Below the pieces are notes generated by a model that worked only from the letters and a program-made list of their open reading frames with translations, made no database searches and was not told where the DNA came from. Shown here piece by piece: positions 16,727-25,491 of a DNA stretch of 64,000 bases; position 1 is the first letter of the stretch; each line of letters begins with the position of its first letter. The DNA comes from G965276765 sp965276765 (GTDB lineage: Bacteria; Actinomycetota; Acidimicrobiia; Acidimicrobiales; Palsa-688): positions 3,100,001 to 3,164,000 of the forward strand of contig OZ255627.1 in NCBI GenBank assembly GCA_965276765.1. The letters are read 5' to 3'. Position numbers and translations under genes: made by a program.

Positions 16727-18667
16727 GTGGCCCTCCCGACATCTCCCAACACGTCAAGGCTGCGGCTGACGATTCTGCTGATCGTCGTCGGGTGCCTCTT
16801 CATCGCCCTCTTCGCCCGGCTGTGGTTCCTGCAGGTCATCAACGTCAGCGTGGCCAAGAAGCAGGTCCAGACGAGCGGCGTGGTCACCGTGTACACGGCG
16901 CCGCCGCGCGGGGAGATCCTCGACCGCAAGGGGCGGGTCCTCGTCAACAACATCAACGTCCCGGTCATCGAGGTCCAGAGACAGTACGGATCCGACACCG
17001 GCATGGTGCGGCGCCTCTCGGCGCTGATTGGGATTCCGGTCAAGGCGCTCACCGCCGCCATCGAGAGCGTCCAGTACAACTCCTTCGACTATGTGCCGGT
17101 CTACCAGCACGCCAGTCCGGCCCAGATCCTCTACGTGCAGGAGCACAGCAGCCTGTTCCCCGGCGTGACAGCCACCACGGTCGCGCAGCGCCACGTCACC
17201 GCCCTCGGCCAGTACGCCGCCGCCCTACTCGGCTACGTCGGACCGGTCGACGCCACCGAGCTCAAGACCCTGTCCAAGCACGGCGTCCGCGCCGGGGACC
17301 TGGTCGGCCAGGCCGGAGCGGAAGCAGAGTTTCAGGACCAACTCCAGGGCCGCCCCGGGGTGACGCGGATCCAGATCGACTCGACCGGCCAGGAGCTCGG
17401 CGTGCTCAGCTCGACCCCGCCCGTCCCTGGACGCAACCTCCGCCTCACCATCAGCGGTCCGCTCCAGAAGGTCGCCGTGGAGGCCATGCGCACCGAGGAG
17501 AAGGCGGCGCGACAGCACCTCGACACCGTCACCCACCGCAACTTTCAGTCTCCCGGCGGGTCGGTCGTGGTCGAGGACCCAAACGGCCAGCTCCTGGCCC
17601 TGGCGACCAACCCCTCCTACAACCCCAACCTCTTCGACAATGGCGGGATCAGTGCGGCCAACTACAAGCGGATCACGTCCAACTCCATCAGCAACCAGCT
17701 CGGGAACCGCCCCATCCAGGGCCAGTACGCCCCGGGATCGACATTCAAGCTCGCCACCGCAACCGCCGGTCTCAAGACCGGGATCCGGCCCTATAACCAG
17801 ATCTACGATGACGCCGGGCACATCACCGTGGGCGGCACGGTCCTCTCCAACGACAACGGTGCCGCCTACGGACCCATCGACCTCACCCAGGCGATCACCG
17901 TGTCGAGCGACATCTACTTCAACAGCATCGGCGTCGAGCTGTGGGACGGGCGGGCCAAGTACGGGCAGACGGCCCTCCAAAAGGTGGCCGACTCCTACGG
18001 TTTGAGCAAGCCGACCGGGATCGACCTGCCCAACGAGGCCGGCGGGGTGATTCCGACCCCGGCCTCCTATGCGGCCGAGGCCAAGCTCGCCCCGAAGGTC
18101 TACGGCAAGACGCAACCGTGGTACTCGGGCGACAGCGCCCACACCGCCATCGGCCAGGGCCAGGTCCTCGTCACGCCACTGCAGCTGGCCAACGCCTACG
18201 CCACCTTCGCCAACGGCGGCACCGTCTACCACCCCCGCGTCGCCCTCGACTCCCAGACCGCCAAGGGCAAGGTCGTCAAGACCTACCGGCCGTCGGTGGC
18301 CGGTCACAGCGCCAGGCTCACGGCGGCCCAGCACCAGGCCATGCTCCAGGGCTTCGTCGGGGTGGTCAACAACCCCCAGGGCACCGCCTACGGCGACTTC
18401 GGCAACACGTCGCTTTCGGGCGAGGACATCGCCGGCAAGACGGGGACGGCCCAGGTGACCGGCGCTGGCAAGCAGGACACCTCGGTGTTCACCTCTTTCG
18501 CCCCGGCCAGCTCTCCCAAGTACGTCGTGGACTGCTTCTTGGAAGACTCCGGCTACGGCGCATCGGCCGCCGCTCCCGTGGTCAGGGCCGTCTACGACAA
18601 GATCTTCAACAAGCCGATCACCCAGCCGACCTATGGCGGCGCCACCGGGATCGGCGGGCAGAACTGA
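16727..18667 (+). CDS. mrdA: Penicillin-binding protein 2 (elongation transpeptidase)
   Basis: A 646-residue class B PBP that cross-links lateral-wall peptidoglycan with RodA. One N-terminal membrane helix (about 15-37), a pedestal domain (RGEILDRKGRVLVNN at about 61-75) and a transpeptidase domain with the active serine in STFK (Ser338, Lys341), the SxD form (SSD) of the second motif at about 398, and KTGTAQ near 589. GTG start 15 nt after mreD; its stop overlaps the rodA ATG (TGATG). Confidence 0.95.
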   Translation: MALPTSPNTSRLRLTILLIVVGCLFIALFARLWFLQVINVSVAKKQVQTSGVVTVYTAPPRGEILDRKGRVLVNNINVPVIEVQRQYGSDTGMVRRLSALIGIPVKALTAAIESVQYNSFDYVPVYQHASPAQILYVQEHSSLFPGVTATTVAQRHVTALGQYAAALLGYVGPVDATELKTLSKHGVRAGDLVGQAGAEAEFQDQLQGRPGVTRIQIDSTGQELGVLSSTPPVPGRNLRLTISGPLQKVAVEAMRTEEKAARQHLDTVTHRNFQSPGGSVVVEDPNGQLLALATNPSYNPNLFDNGGISAANYKRITSNSISNQLGNRPIQGQYAPGSTFKLATATAGLKTGIRPYNQIYDDAGHITVGGTVLSNDNGAAYGPIDLTQAITVSSDIYFNSIGVELWDGRAKYGQTALQKVADSYGLSKPTGIDLPNEAGGVIPTPASYAAEAKLAPKVYGKTQPWYSGDSAHTAIGQGQVLVTPLQLANAYATFANGGTVYHPRVALDSQTAKGKVVKTYRPSVAGHSARLTAAQHQAMLQGFVGVVNNPQGTAYGDFGNTSLSGEDIAGKTGTAQVTGAGKQDTSVFTSFAPASSPKYVVDCFLEDSGYGASAAAPVVRAVYDKIFNKPITQPTYGGATGIGGQN

Positions 18668-19848
18668 TGCTCCCCGTCCACCGCCCCGCCCCCGGGAGCC
18701 CGTCCAGCCCGCGGGGCCCTTCCATCTGGCGTCACTTCGACGTGGTGCTCGTCGTCAGCGTGATCGCCATCGCCGCCTTCGGCAGCGTCATGGTCTACAG
18801 CTCGACCCGGGTGGGGCTCGAGACCCAGGGGTACTCGCCGACGGCCGACGTCAAGAAGCAGGTCGTCTTCGTCGGCATCGGCATCGTCGTCATGCTCGCT
18901 GTCGCCGCGTTCGACTATCGCCGTTTTCTGCACCTGTCACCGATCCTCTACGGCCTCAGCCTCGTGCTGCTCCTCGCCGTGTTCGTCGTGGGCAAGCGGG
19001 TCAACGGGGCCCAGGCCTGGTTCCAGATCGGCCCGTACGAGTTCGAGCCTTCGGAGTTCGCCAAGGTCGCCCTGATCTTGACCCTCGCCGCCTACGCGTC
19101 CCGGGCCAAGGGCAAGCTCAACGGGCGGTCGCTCCTCGTCATCCTGGCCCTCGCCATCGTGCCTTTCGTCCTGATCTTCAAACAACCCGACCTCGGCACG
19201 GCCCTCGTGCTCTCCGCCGTCCTTCTCGCTCTCGTCGCCATCGCCGGCGCCCGACTCCGCCATCTGCTCATCCTTGGCGTCGTCGCCGTCGTCGGCGTCG
19301 TAGGGCTGATCCAGCTCGGCGTGCTCCACAAGTACCAGGAACAGCGGCTCACGTCGTTCCTCAGCACCCCGGCGGTTGTCAGCCAGACGCTGCTGGCCCA
19401 GAAGACCACGATCGCGGCCAACGAGTACAACGTCGTCGAGTCGAAGAACGCCATAAGCGACGGTGGCGTCAGGGGCACGGGCCTCTACAAGGGGACATCG
19501 ACCAACCTCTCGCAGGTCCCCGAGCAGCAGACCGACTTCATCTTCAGTGCGGCCGGCGAGCAGGTCGGGCTGATCGGCTGCGCCGTGCTGCTCGCCCTGT
19601 TTCTCCTGGTCATGTGGCGGACCTGGCAGGCATCGACCGCCTCGCGTGACCTCTTTGGCACGCTGGTGTGCGTCGGCGTGCTCGCCATGCTGGTCTTCCA
19701 GGTGTTCGAGAACATCGGCATGACCATGGGAATCATGCCCGTCGCCGGCATCCCGCTGCCATGGATGAGCTACGGCGGGTCGGCCATCCTCATCGAGTTC
19801 GTGGCTGTCGGCCTCGTGCTCAGCGTCAGGATGCGCCGCTTCGACTGA
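18667..19848 (+). CDS. rodA: SEDS-family peptidoglycan glycosyltransferase RodA
   Basis: A 393-residue polytopic protein of the RodA/FtsW family, which polymerises lipid II strands. About ten membrane helices are visible, with family motifs NGAQAWFQIGPYEFEPSEFAKV, FKQPDLGTAL, GGVRGTGLYKGTSTNLSQVPEQQTDFIFSA and GIPLPWMSYGGSA. ATG overlaps the mrdA stop, so synthesis of the two partner enzymes is coupled. Confidence 0.95.
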   Translation: MLPVHRPAPGSPSSPRGPSIWRHFDVVLVVSVIAIAAFGSVMVYSSTRVGLETQGYSPTADVKKQVVFVGIGIVVMLAVAAFDYRRFLHLSPILYGLSLVLLLAVFVVGKRVNGAQAWFQIGPYEFEPSEFAKVALILTLAAYASRAKGKLNGRSLLVILALAIVPFVLIFKQPDLGTALVLSAVLLALVAIAGARLRHLLILGVVAVVGVVGLIQLGVLHKYQEQRLTSFLSTPAVVSQTLLAQKTTIAANEYNVVESKNAISDGGVRGTGLYKGTSTNLSQVPEQQTDFIFSAAGEQVGLIGCAVLLALFLLVMWRTWQASTASRDLFGTLVCVGVLAMLVFQVFENIGMTMGIMPVAGIPLPWMSYGGSAILIEFVAVGLVLSVRMRRFD

Positions 19849-19916
19849 CCGGACCGTTTCGGTCGCGAGACGGGCACGGGGACGAGGACCCTCACGGTGT
19901 GGGGGGAGGGTCCCGC

Positions 19917-19922
19917 TACACT
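19917..19922 (+). promoter_or_regulatory. Possible -10 box of the radical SAM gene
   Basis: TACACT ends 10 nt before the ATG at 19933. Confidence 0.35.
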
Positions 19923-19932
19923 CGGTGAGAAG

Positions 19933-21897
19933 ATGACGTCGCTTTGGCCCCAGATAGAGCCCCTGCTGGCTCGAGTCCAGAAGCCGGCCCGTTACATCGG
20001 CTGCGAGGAAGGGGCGGTGGTCCCGGTCCATGGGCCGGGGCGGGTGGCTTGGCTGTTGCTGTACCCGGACGCCTACGAGATCGGGTTGCCCAACCAGGGG
20101 CTCCAGATCCTCTACGAGCTCGTCAACGAACGTGACGACGCCGTGGCCGAGCGTTCCTACGCCCCCTGGACCGACATGGAGGCAGAGCTTCGCCGGCACC
20201 GCTTGCCCCTGTTCAGCCTCGAATCGCACCGGCCGGCCGCCGACTTCGACGTCCTCGCCTTCAACCTCTCCGCCGAGCTCGTCTACACCAACCTGCTCAA
20301 CTGCGTGGACCTGGCCGGCGTTCCGGTCCGCAGCGAGGCCCGCCAGCCGACCGATCCCCTGGTCGTGGCGGGCGGCCACTGCACCTTCAACCCCGAACCC
20401 CTCGCCGACTTCGTCGACGCCTTCGTCATAGGAGACGGCGAGGAGGTGATCGGCGAGGTCACCGACGTCGTCGGCGACTGGAAGCGCTCCGGGCGCACAC
20501 CCGGGTCACGAGAGCGGGTCCTCCACGACCTGGCCCGGATCCCCGGGGTCTACGTCCCCTCGATGTACGAGGTGGCCTACGACGGCCCGCGAGTCGCGTC
20601 GGTCACGCCCCGCCACGACGACGTGCCGGCCCAGGTCGAGAAGCGGACCATCTCCGATCTGGGGGCGTGGCCCTACCCGCGCCATCAGCTCGTGCCGCTG
20701 ACCGAGGTCGTCCACGACCGGCTCAACGTGGAGATCTTCAGGGGCTGCACGAGAGGTTGCCGGTTTTGCCAGGCCGGCATGATCACCCGGCCGGTGCGCG
20801 AGCGGCCCGCCGAGCAGGTTCGTGAGATGGTCAGCGCCGGCCTGGAGCGGACCGGCTACGACGAGGTGAGCCTCACCTCGCTGTCGAGCGCCGACTTCTC
20901 CGACATCGACAAGGTCGTCTCCGGCATCATCAACGACCCGGCGTGCGGCGGCCAGGTGTCGGTGAGCCTTCCCAGCCTGCGCGTCGATGCCTTCACCGTG
21001 GGCATCGCCAGCGAGATCCAGAAGGTGCGGAGGACGGGGTTGACCTTCGCGCCCGAGGGCGGCACGTGGCGGATGCGCCAGGTGATCAACAAGCTCATAA
21101 CCGAAGAGGACCTCTACGGCGCCGTCGAGTCGGCCTTTTCCCAGGGATGGCGCCGCGTCAAGCTGTACTTCCTCACCGGGCTGCCGACCGAGACCGACGA
21201 GGACACGCTCGGGATCGCCGAGCTGGCCCGCAACTGCGTCGCCATCGGCCGGCGTCACACGAGCGGCGCCCAGGTGAGTGCCTCGGTCGGGGGGTTCGTG
21301 CCGAAACCGCAGACGCCGTTTCAGTGGTTCCGGCAGGACACCGCAGGCGAGCTGAGCCACAAGATCGGGTTGCTGCGAGACGCGACCAGACGAGATCGTG
21401 GCGTGCAGCTGCGCTGGCACGATCCCAAGGCGACGCTGGCCGAGGGCATCGCCAGCCGCGGCGACCGCAGGATCGGCGCCGTGATCGAGGATGTGTGGCG
21501 CCGCGGCGGCGTGTTCCAGGAATGGTCAGAGCACTTCAACATCGGCCTGTGGACCGACGCCATGGCCAGGGCCGGACTCTCGATCGACTGGTACGTCCAC
21601 CGCGAGCGCATGGCCGACGAGGTCCTGCCCTGGGCCCACATCTCCGCCGGGTTGCACGCTGATTTCCTCTGGCAGGAGTGGCAGGACGCCCTGGCCGCGG
21701 CGGGCACCCCGGACTGTCGGTGGACGCCCTGCTACGACTGCGGGGCGTGCACGGGCTACGGCCTCGAGCACGTCGTCGCATCGTCGTCGGCGCCGGCCGG
21801 CGGCAGCCAGGGCACGGGACAGGACCTGGCCTCCGGTGGTGAGGTACCGGTGACCCTCGTCCCCCGGCCGAGAGCCTCCATGGCCGGCACCCGCTGA
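19933..21897 (+). CDS. TIGR03960-type radical SAM protein with B12-binding-like N-terminus
   Basis: A 654-residue protein. The N-terminal half (to about 240) has the Rossmann-like region typical of B12-binding radical SAM proteins (VAWLLLYPDAYEIGLPNQGLQILYELVN); the core carries the SAM-cluster motif CTRGCRFC (Cys-x3-Cys-x2-Cys) near 269-276, and the C-terminus ends with a further cysteine cluster (CRWTPCYDCGACTGYG). Its biochemical role is unknown in the family. It is followed, with overlapping stop/start, by the gene that always partners it (TIGR03936 type), and then RNase E/G. ATG 19933 is chosen over an in-frame GTG at 19897. Confidence 0.85.
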   Translation: MTSLWPQIEPLLARVQKPARYIGCEEGAVVPVHGPGRVAWLLLYPDAYEIGLPNQGLQILYELVNERDDAVAERSYAPWTDMEAELRRHRLPLFSLESHRPAADFDVLAFNLSAELVYTNLLNCVDLAGVPVRSEARQPTDPLVVAGGHCTFNPEPLADFVDAFVIGDGEEVIGEVTDVVGDWKRSGRTPGSRERVLHDLARIPGVYVPSMYEVAYDGPRVASVTPRHDDVPAQVEKRTISDLGAWPYPRHQLVPLTEVVHDRLNVEIFRGCTRGCRFCQAGMITRPVRERPAEQVREMVSAGLERTGYDEVSLTSLSSADFSDIDKVVSGIINDPACGGQVSVSLPSLRVDAFTVGIASEIQKVRRTGLTFAPEGGTWRMRQVINKLITEEDLYGAVESAFSQGWRRVKLYFLTGLPTETDEDTLGIAELARNCVAIGRRHTSGAQVSASVGGFVPKPQTPFQWFRQDTAGELSHKIGLLRDATRRDRGVQLRWHDPKATLAEGIASRGDRRIGAVIEDVWRRGGVFQEWSEHFNIGLWTDAMARAGLSIDWYVHRERMADEVLPWAHISAGLHADFLWQEWQDALAAAGTPDCRWTPCYDCGACTGYGLEHVVASSSAPAGGSQGTGQDLASGGEVPVTLVPRPRASMAGTR

Positions 21898-22658
21898 TGG
21901 CACGCGTGAGGGTGCGATTCGTCAAGCTCGGCAAGGTCCGATGGACGAGCCACCGCGACGTGGCCAGGATGTGGGAGCGGGCCTTTCGTCGGACCGAGCT
22001 GCCGCTGGCCTATTCGAGCGGGTTCTCGCCCCGTCCGAAGGTAAGCTTCGGCCTGGCCCTGCCGACGGGACACGAGTCGCTGGCCGAGTACCTCGACATG
22101 GAGTTGGCCGAAACCGAGGCGGGGAAAACCGCCGCCGACGGGGCGCCGACGCTCCCGGCGAGGTTGTCTCGCGCCCTTCCCGATGGCGTCGACGCGGTGG
22201 CAGCCGAGACCATCGCCCCCGGGACTCCTTCGTTGCAAGAGGCGGTGTCCTCCTGCAGCTGGCAGTGGACGGTGATCGCCGTCGAAGGAGCCCCCATCAC
22301 AGAGCGAGAGCTCGAACGGCGAGTAACGGCGCTGCTCGCCGCCCCTTCGGTGACCGTCACCAGGCTTCGCAAGGGAGCCGAGGTCACCGACGACATCCGG
22401 GACGCCGTCCTGGACCTCTGCGTGGTGGGGCCGGCCGGCCCCGACGCGCTCGACGGTGTTCGCGTCCAAGCCGATCTGGCCGTCAAGCCCCGCAGCATCC
22501 GACCCTCAGAGGTCGTGGCCGGGCTCGGTGCCGACATCGAAGAACGCGACACCCGCAGGCTGAACCAATGGATTTCGCGCCCCGGCGCCCGGTGGGAACC
22601 TCTGGCGGGTCCTCCGGCGACGACGGGCGCGCCGCACGCCATGGAGCGTGCGTCATGA
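21897..22658 (+). CDS. TIGR03936-type radical SAM-associated protein (DUF2344)
   Basis: A 253-residue protein opening with RVRFVKLGKVRWTSHRDVARMWERAFRR and YSSGFSPRPKVSFGLALPTG, the signature of DUF2344 proteins that are encoded beside, or fused to, TIGR03960 radical SAM enzymes. ATG overlaps the upstream stop (TGATG), so the two should be made together. Function not established; its constant place before rne, rplU and rpmA suggests a link to RNA or the ribosome, which is inference only. Confidence 0.85.
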   Translation: MARVRVRFVKLGKVRWTSHRDVARMWERAFRRTELPLAYSSGFSPRPKVSFGLALPTGHESLAEYLDMELAETEAGKTAADGAPTLPARLSRALPDGVDAVAAETIAPGTPSLQEAVSSCSWQWTVIAVEGAPITERELERRVTALLAAPSVTVTRLRKGAEVTDDIRDAVLDLCVVGPAGPDALDGVRVQADLAVKPRSIRPSEVVAGLGADIEERDTRRLNQWISRPGARWEPLAGPPATTGAPHAMERAS

Positions 22659-22673
22659 GAAGGGATTACCCCC

Positions 22674-24815
22674 ATGTCCGAATCGTTGCCGGACCACCCG
22701 GCCTCTCCAGCGGGAGACGCCTCGGGCGTCGGAGCGCCGGCGCCAAGCGATGGGCCGGGACCGCGGCGCCCACCGAGCGCCACCCCCACTAGCGATACCG
22801 CAGGATCCGAGGCTTCCTCGGGTGCCGGGGGCGCGAGACGTCGCCGTCGAGGTTCGAGAGGGGGGCGCGGCCGCGGCCACCAGGCGAGGGATGGAGGGCC
22901 TCAACGCTCTCCCGCCGCGGGCGCAGGCGACCCGGCGGCCAGGACCGAGGCCGGCGTCGAGCGTGACGAGTCCGATGACAGGGCTTCGGGCGACGGGGTC
23001 GATGCCGACGGCGTGGCGTCCTCGTCCTCGCCGGCCATATCGGGAGCGAGTGATGACCCCACGGACCTGAGCCCCAGGACCGGTCTGGCCGGCGTCGACG
23101 GGCCGCGACCCGACAGCCCCGTCAACGGGTCCCCTTCGGATCGCCCCAAGATCGGTGACTCGAGACCGGCGCCTCCGCCTCCTTCCACGCCGTCGGGCGC
23201 GATGGACGACACCCGTGCGCCCGCCGCAGGAGGGCGGGGACGTGCCGGCGGGCGGGGGTCTGCCGGCACGCAAGGTGGTGCTGGTGGGCCGAGTGGTGCT
23301 GGTGGGCCGGGTGGCCGCAGGCCGAGGCGGGACGGCGGGGAGGCGACCGGCGAGGCCGCATCTGGGTCCCGTCGCCGGGCGCGCGGGCACACTCGACCGG
23401 GTGACCGGGCCGACATCGAGGGCCCGAGCACATCGGATCGCAGCGCCATCGACGACGAGGCGTCGCTGCGCCGCCGGGGCCGCGAGCGCAAGGGCCGGCC
23501 CGTCGGCCGCTACCTGATGGTCGTGCACGTCCAGCCGACGGCGACGCAGATCGCCGTGCTCGAGGGGCGGTCGCTCATCGAGCACTACGTCTCCCGGCCG
23601 TCCGACGAGGCCAACCAGATCGACGGCAACATCTACATGGGCCGGGTGCAAAACGTCCTGCCCGGCATGGAAGCCGCCTTCGTAGACATCGGCACTCCGA
23701 AAAACGCCGTGCTCTACCGCGGCGACGTCCGCTACGACAAGGACGAGGTGGAAGGCGACGCCAACGGCGCCGGCAAGCCGACCCGGGGGGGCCGGCTTCC
23801 GGGACCGGCAAGGGACGCCCGGATCGAACAGCTGCTCAAGGCCGGGCAAAACGTGCTCTGCCAGGTGACCAAGAACCCCATCGGTGCCAAGGGGGCTCGC
23901 CTGGCCCAAGAGGTGTCGCTCCCCGGCCGCTTCGTGGTGCTCATCCCCGGCAGCGATACGTACGGGATCTCCAAGCGCCTCGCCGACGACGAGCGCAAGC
24001 GGCTCCGCCGCATCCTCGACGAGGTCAGGCCCGAGGGACACGGCCTGATCGTCAGGACCGCCGCCGAGGGCGCCACCGCCGATGAGCTGCGCCGTGACCT
24101 GACCAGGTTGCTGGCCCAGTGGGCACGGATCGAGGAGCTCGCCCGCAACGCCAGGACCCCCAGGCTGCTCTACCGCGAACCCGGCATGGCCGTGCGGGTC
24201 ATCCGCGAGGAGTTCAACCGCGAGTACCGCGGCGTCATCATCGACGACCGGGAGCTCCTCGAAGAGGTACGCGACTACGTCGCCAGCATCAGCCCCGAGC
24301 TCGCCGACCGCGTCGAGTTCGCCGGCGACAGCGACGACCCGCTTCCGGCCTTCGAGCGCTATCACGTCCACGAGCAGGTCCACAAGGCCCTCGATCGCAA
24401 GGTGTGGTTGCCCTCCGGCGGCTCCCTGATCATCGAGCGGACCGAGGCGCTCACGGTGATCGACGTCAACACCGGCAAGAACGTGGGCCGCTCCAACTTG
24501 GAGGAGACCGTCTTTCGCAACAACCTGGAGGCGGCGGAGGAGATCGCCCGCCAGCTGCGGTTGCGTGACATCGGCGGCATCATCGTCATCGACTTCATCG
24601 ACATGGAGATCATCGCCAACCGAGGCCACGTGGTCAGGACCTTCCGAGACGCCTTGGCCCGGGACAAGACGAGAACCCAGGTCTTCGACATCTCCGAGCT
24701 CGGGCTGGTGGAGATGACCCGCAAGCGGATCTCCGAGGGTCTGGTCGAGTCGTTCTCCCTGACGTGCCCGACGTGCTCGGGGCGGGGCTTCGTCATCGAC
24801 GAATCCCTTCTCTGA
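22674..24815 (+). CDS. rne: Ribonuclease E/G family endoribonuclease
   Basis: A 713-residue RNase E/G. The first about 250 residues are disordered, rich in Gly, Ala, Pro and Arg. The catalytic region begins at RYLMVVHVQPTATQIAVLEGRSLIEHYV, continues through an S1-like RNA-binding part (NIYMGRVQNVLPGMEAAFVDIG), and reaches the DNase I-like site with metal-binding aspartates in TVIDVNTGKN and IIVIDFIDM. The closing CPTCSGRG carries the zinc-link cysteines that join subunits in RNase E. It processes rRNA and turns over mRNA. The extra domain is N-terminal, as usual in actinobacteria. Confidence 0.93.
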   Translation: MSESLPDHPASPAGDASGVGAPAPSDGPGPRRPPSATPTSDTAGSEASSGAGGARRRRRGSRGGRGRGHQARDGGPQRSPAAGAGDPAARTEAGVERDESDDRASGDGVDADGVASSSSPAISGASDDPTDLSPRTGLAGVDGPRPDSPVNGSPSDRPKIGDSRPAPPPPSTPSGAMDDTRAPAAGGRGRAGGRGSAGTQGGAGGPSGAGGPGGRRPRRDGGEATGEAASGSRRRARGHTRPGDRADIEGPSTSDRSAIDDEASLRRRGRERKGRPVGRYLMVVHVQPTATQIAVLEGRSLIEHYVSRPSDEANQIDGNIYMGRVQNVLPGMEAAFVDIGTPKNAVLYRGDVRYDKDEVEGDANGAGKPTRGGRLPGPARDARIEQLLKAGQNVLCQVTKNPIGAKGARLAQEVSLPGRFVVLIPGSDTYGISKRLADDERKRLRRILDEVRPEGHGLIVRTAAEGATADELRRDLTRLLAQWARIEELARNARTPRLLYREPGMAVRVIREEFNREYRGVIIDDRELLEEVRDYVASISPELADRVEFAGDSDDPLPAFERYHVHEQVHKALDRKVWLPSGGSLIIERTEALTVIDVNTGKNVGRSNLEETVFRNNLEAAEEIARQLRLRDIGGIIVIDFIDMEIIANRGHVVRTFRDALARDKTRTQVFDISELGLVEMTRKRISEGLVESFSLTCPTCSGRGFVIDESLL

Positions 24816-24832
24816 CACCACGCCGTGCGTGA

Positions 24833-24838
24833 TATCAT
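24833..24838 (+). promoter_or_regulatory. Probable -10 box of rplU
   Basis: TATCAT ends 9 nt before the rplU GTG, in the 32-nt gap after rne; a TCTGAC-like -35 lies about 16 nt upstream. Confidence 0.4.
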
Positions 24839-24847
24839 CTTCCTCTT

Positions 24848-25165
24848 GTGTACGCAGTGATCAAGACCGGTGGCAAGCAGGAGCGCGTCGAGGAGGGCCA
24901 GACCCTCTCGGTCGAGAAGCTTGGCCTGGCCACGGGCGAAGACGTCAGCTTCACGCCGGTGCTCCTCGTCGACGGTGAGACCGTTCTCGCCCGCCCCGAC
25001 CAGTTGGCGGCGAGCAGCGTGTCCGCTCGCGTCGTCGGCGAGGCGGCGGGTCCCAAGATCCACGGCCTCAAGTACAAGCCCAAGGCGAGGACCAGGCGCC
25101 ACTGGGGTCACCGCCAGCATTACTCGACGATCGAGATCACCGGCATCAGCGCCGGCAAGGGGTAA
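24848..25165 (+). CDS. rplU: 50S ribosomal protein L21
   Basis: A 105-residue bL21 (MYAVIKTGGKQERVEEGQTLSVEKL ... KPKARTRRHWGHRQHYSTIEITGI). GTG start, no clear ribosome site. Three nucleotides before rpmA; the classic rplU-rpmA-obgE order. Confidence 0.97.
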   Translation: MYAVIKTGGKQERVEEGQTLSVEKLGLATGEDVSFTPVLLVDGETVLARPDQLAASSVSARVVGEAAGPKIHGLKYKPKARTRRHWGHRQHYSTIEITGISAGKG

Positions 25166-25168
25166 GGC

Positions 25169-25426
25169 ATGTCCAAGACCAAGGGTGGAGGCTCCACCCG
25201 CAACGGGCGCGACTCCAACGCCCAAAGACTCGGCGTCAAGGTGTTCGACGGGACGGCGGTGACGGCCGGATCCATCATCGTCCGTCAACGCGGCACCCAC
25301 TTCCATCCGGGCGACAACGTCGGCCGTGGCGGCGACGACACCCTCTTTGCCCTCTCCGACGGCAAGGTCAAGTTCGGCAACCGCAAGGGCCGCCGACTCG
25401 TCGATATCCTCACGCCCGAGACCTGA
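25169..25426 (+). CDS. rpmA: 50S ribosomal protein L27
   Basis: An 85-residue bL27 (KTKGGGSTRNGRDSNAQRLGVK ... GSIIVRQRGTHFHPGDNVGRGGDDTLFAL). It starts at Met-Ser-Lys-Thr-Lys without the cleavable N-terminal extension seen in Firmicutes, so it reaches the peptidyl-transferase centre unprocessed. Confidence 0.97.
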   Translation: MSKTKGGGSTRNGRDSNAQRLGVKVFDGTAVTAGSIIVRQRGTHFHPGDNVGRGGDDTLFALSDGKVKFGNRKGRRLVDILTPET

Positions 25427-25479
25427 GCCCTTCCCGGCGCCGTCCGGGACCTCGCACCCAACCTTAACTTCCCTCCCCC

Positions 25480-25485
25480 TAACCT
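25480..25485 (+). promoter_or_regulatory. Probable -10 box of obgE
   Basis: TAACCT ends 6 nt before the obgE ATG; spacing implies a leaderless transcript for obgE and downstream proB. Confidence 0.45.
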
Positions 25486-25491
25486 CGTCGC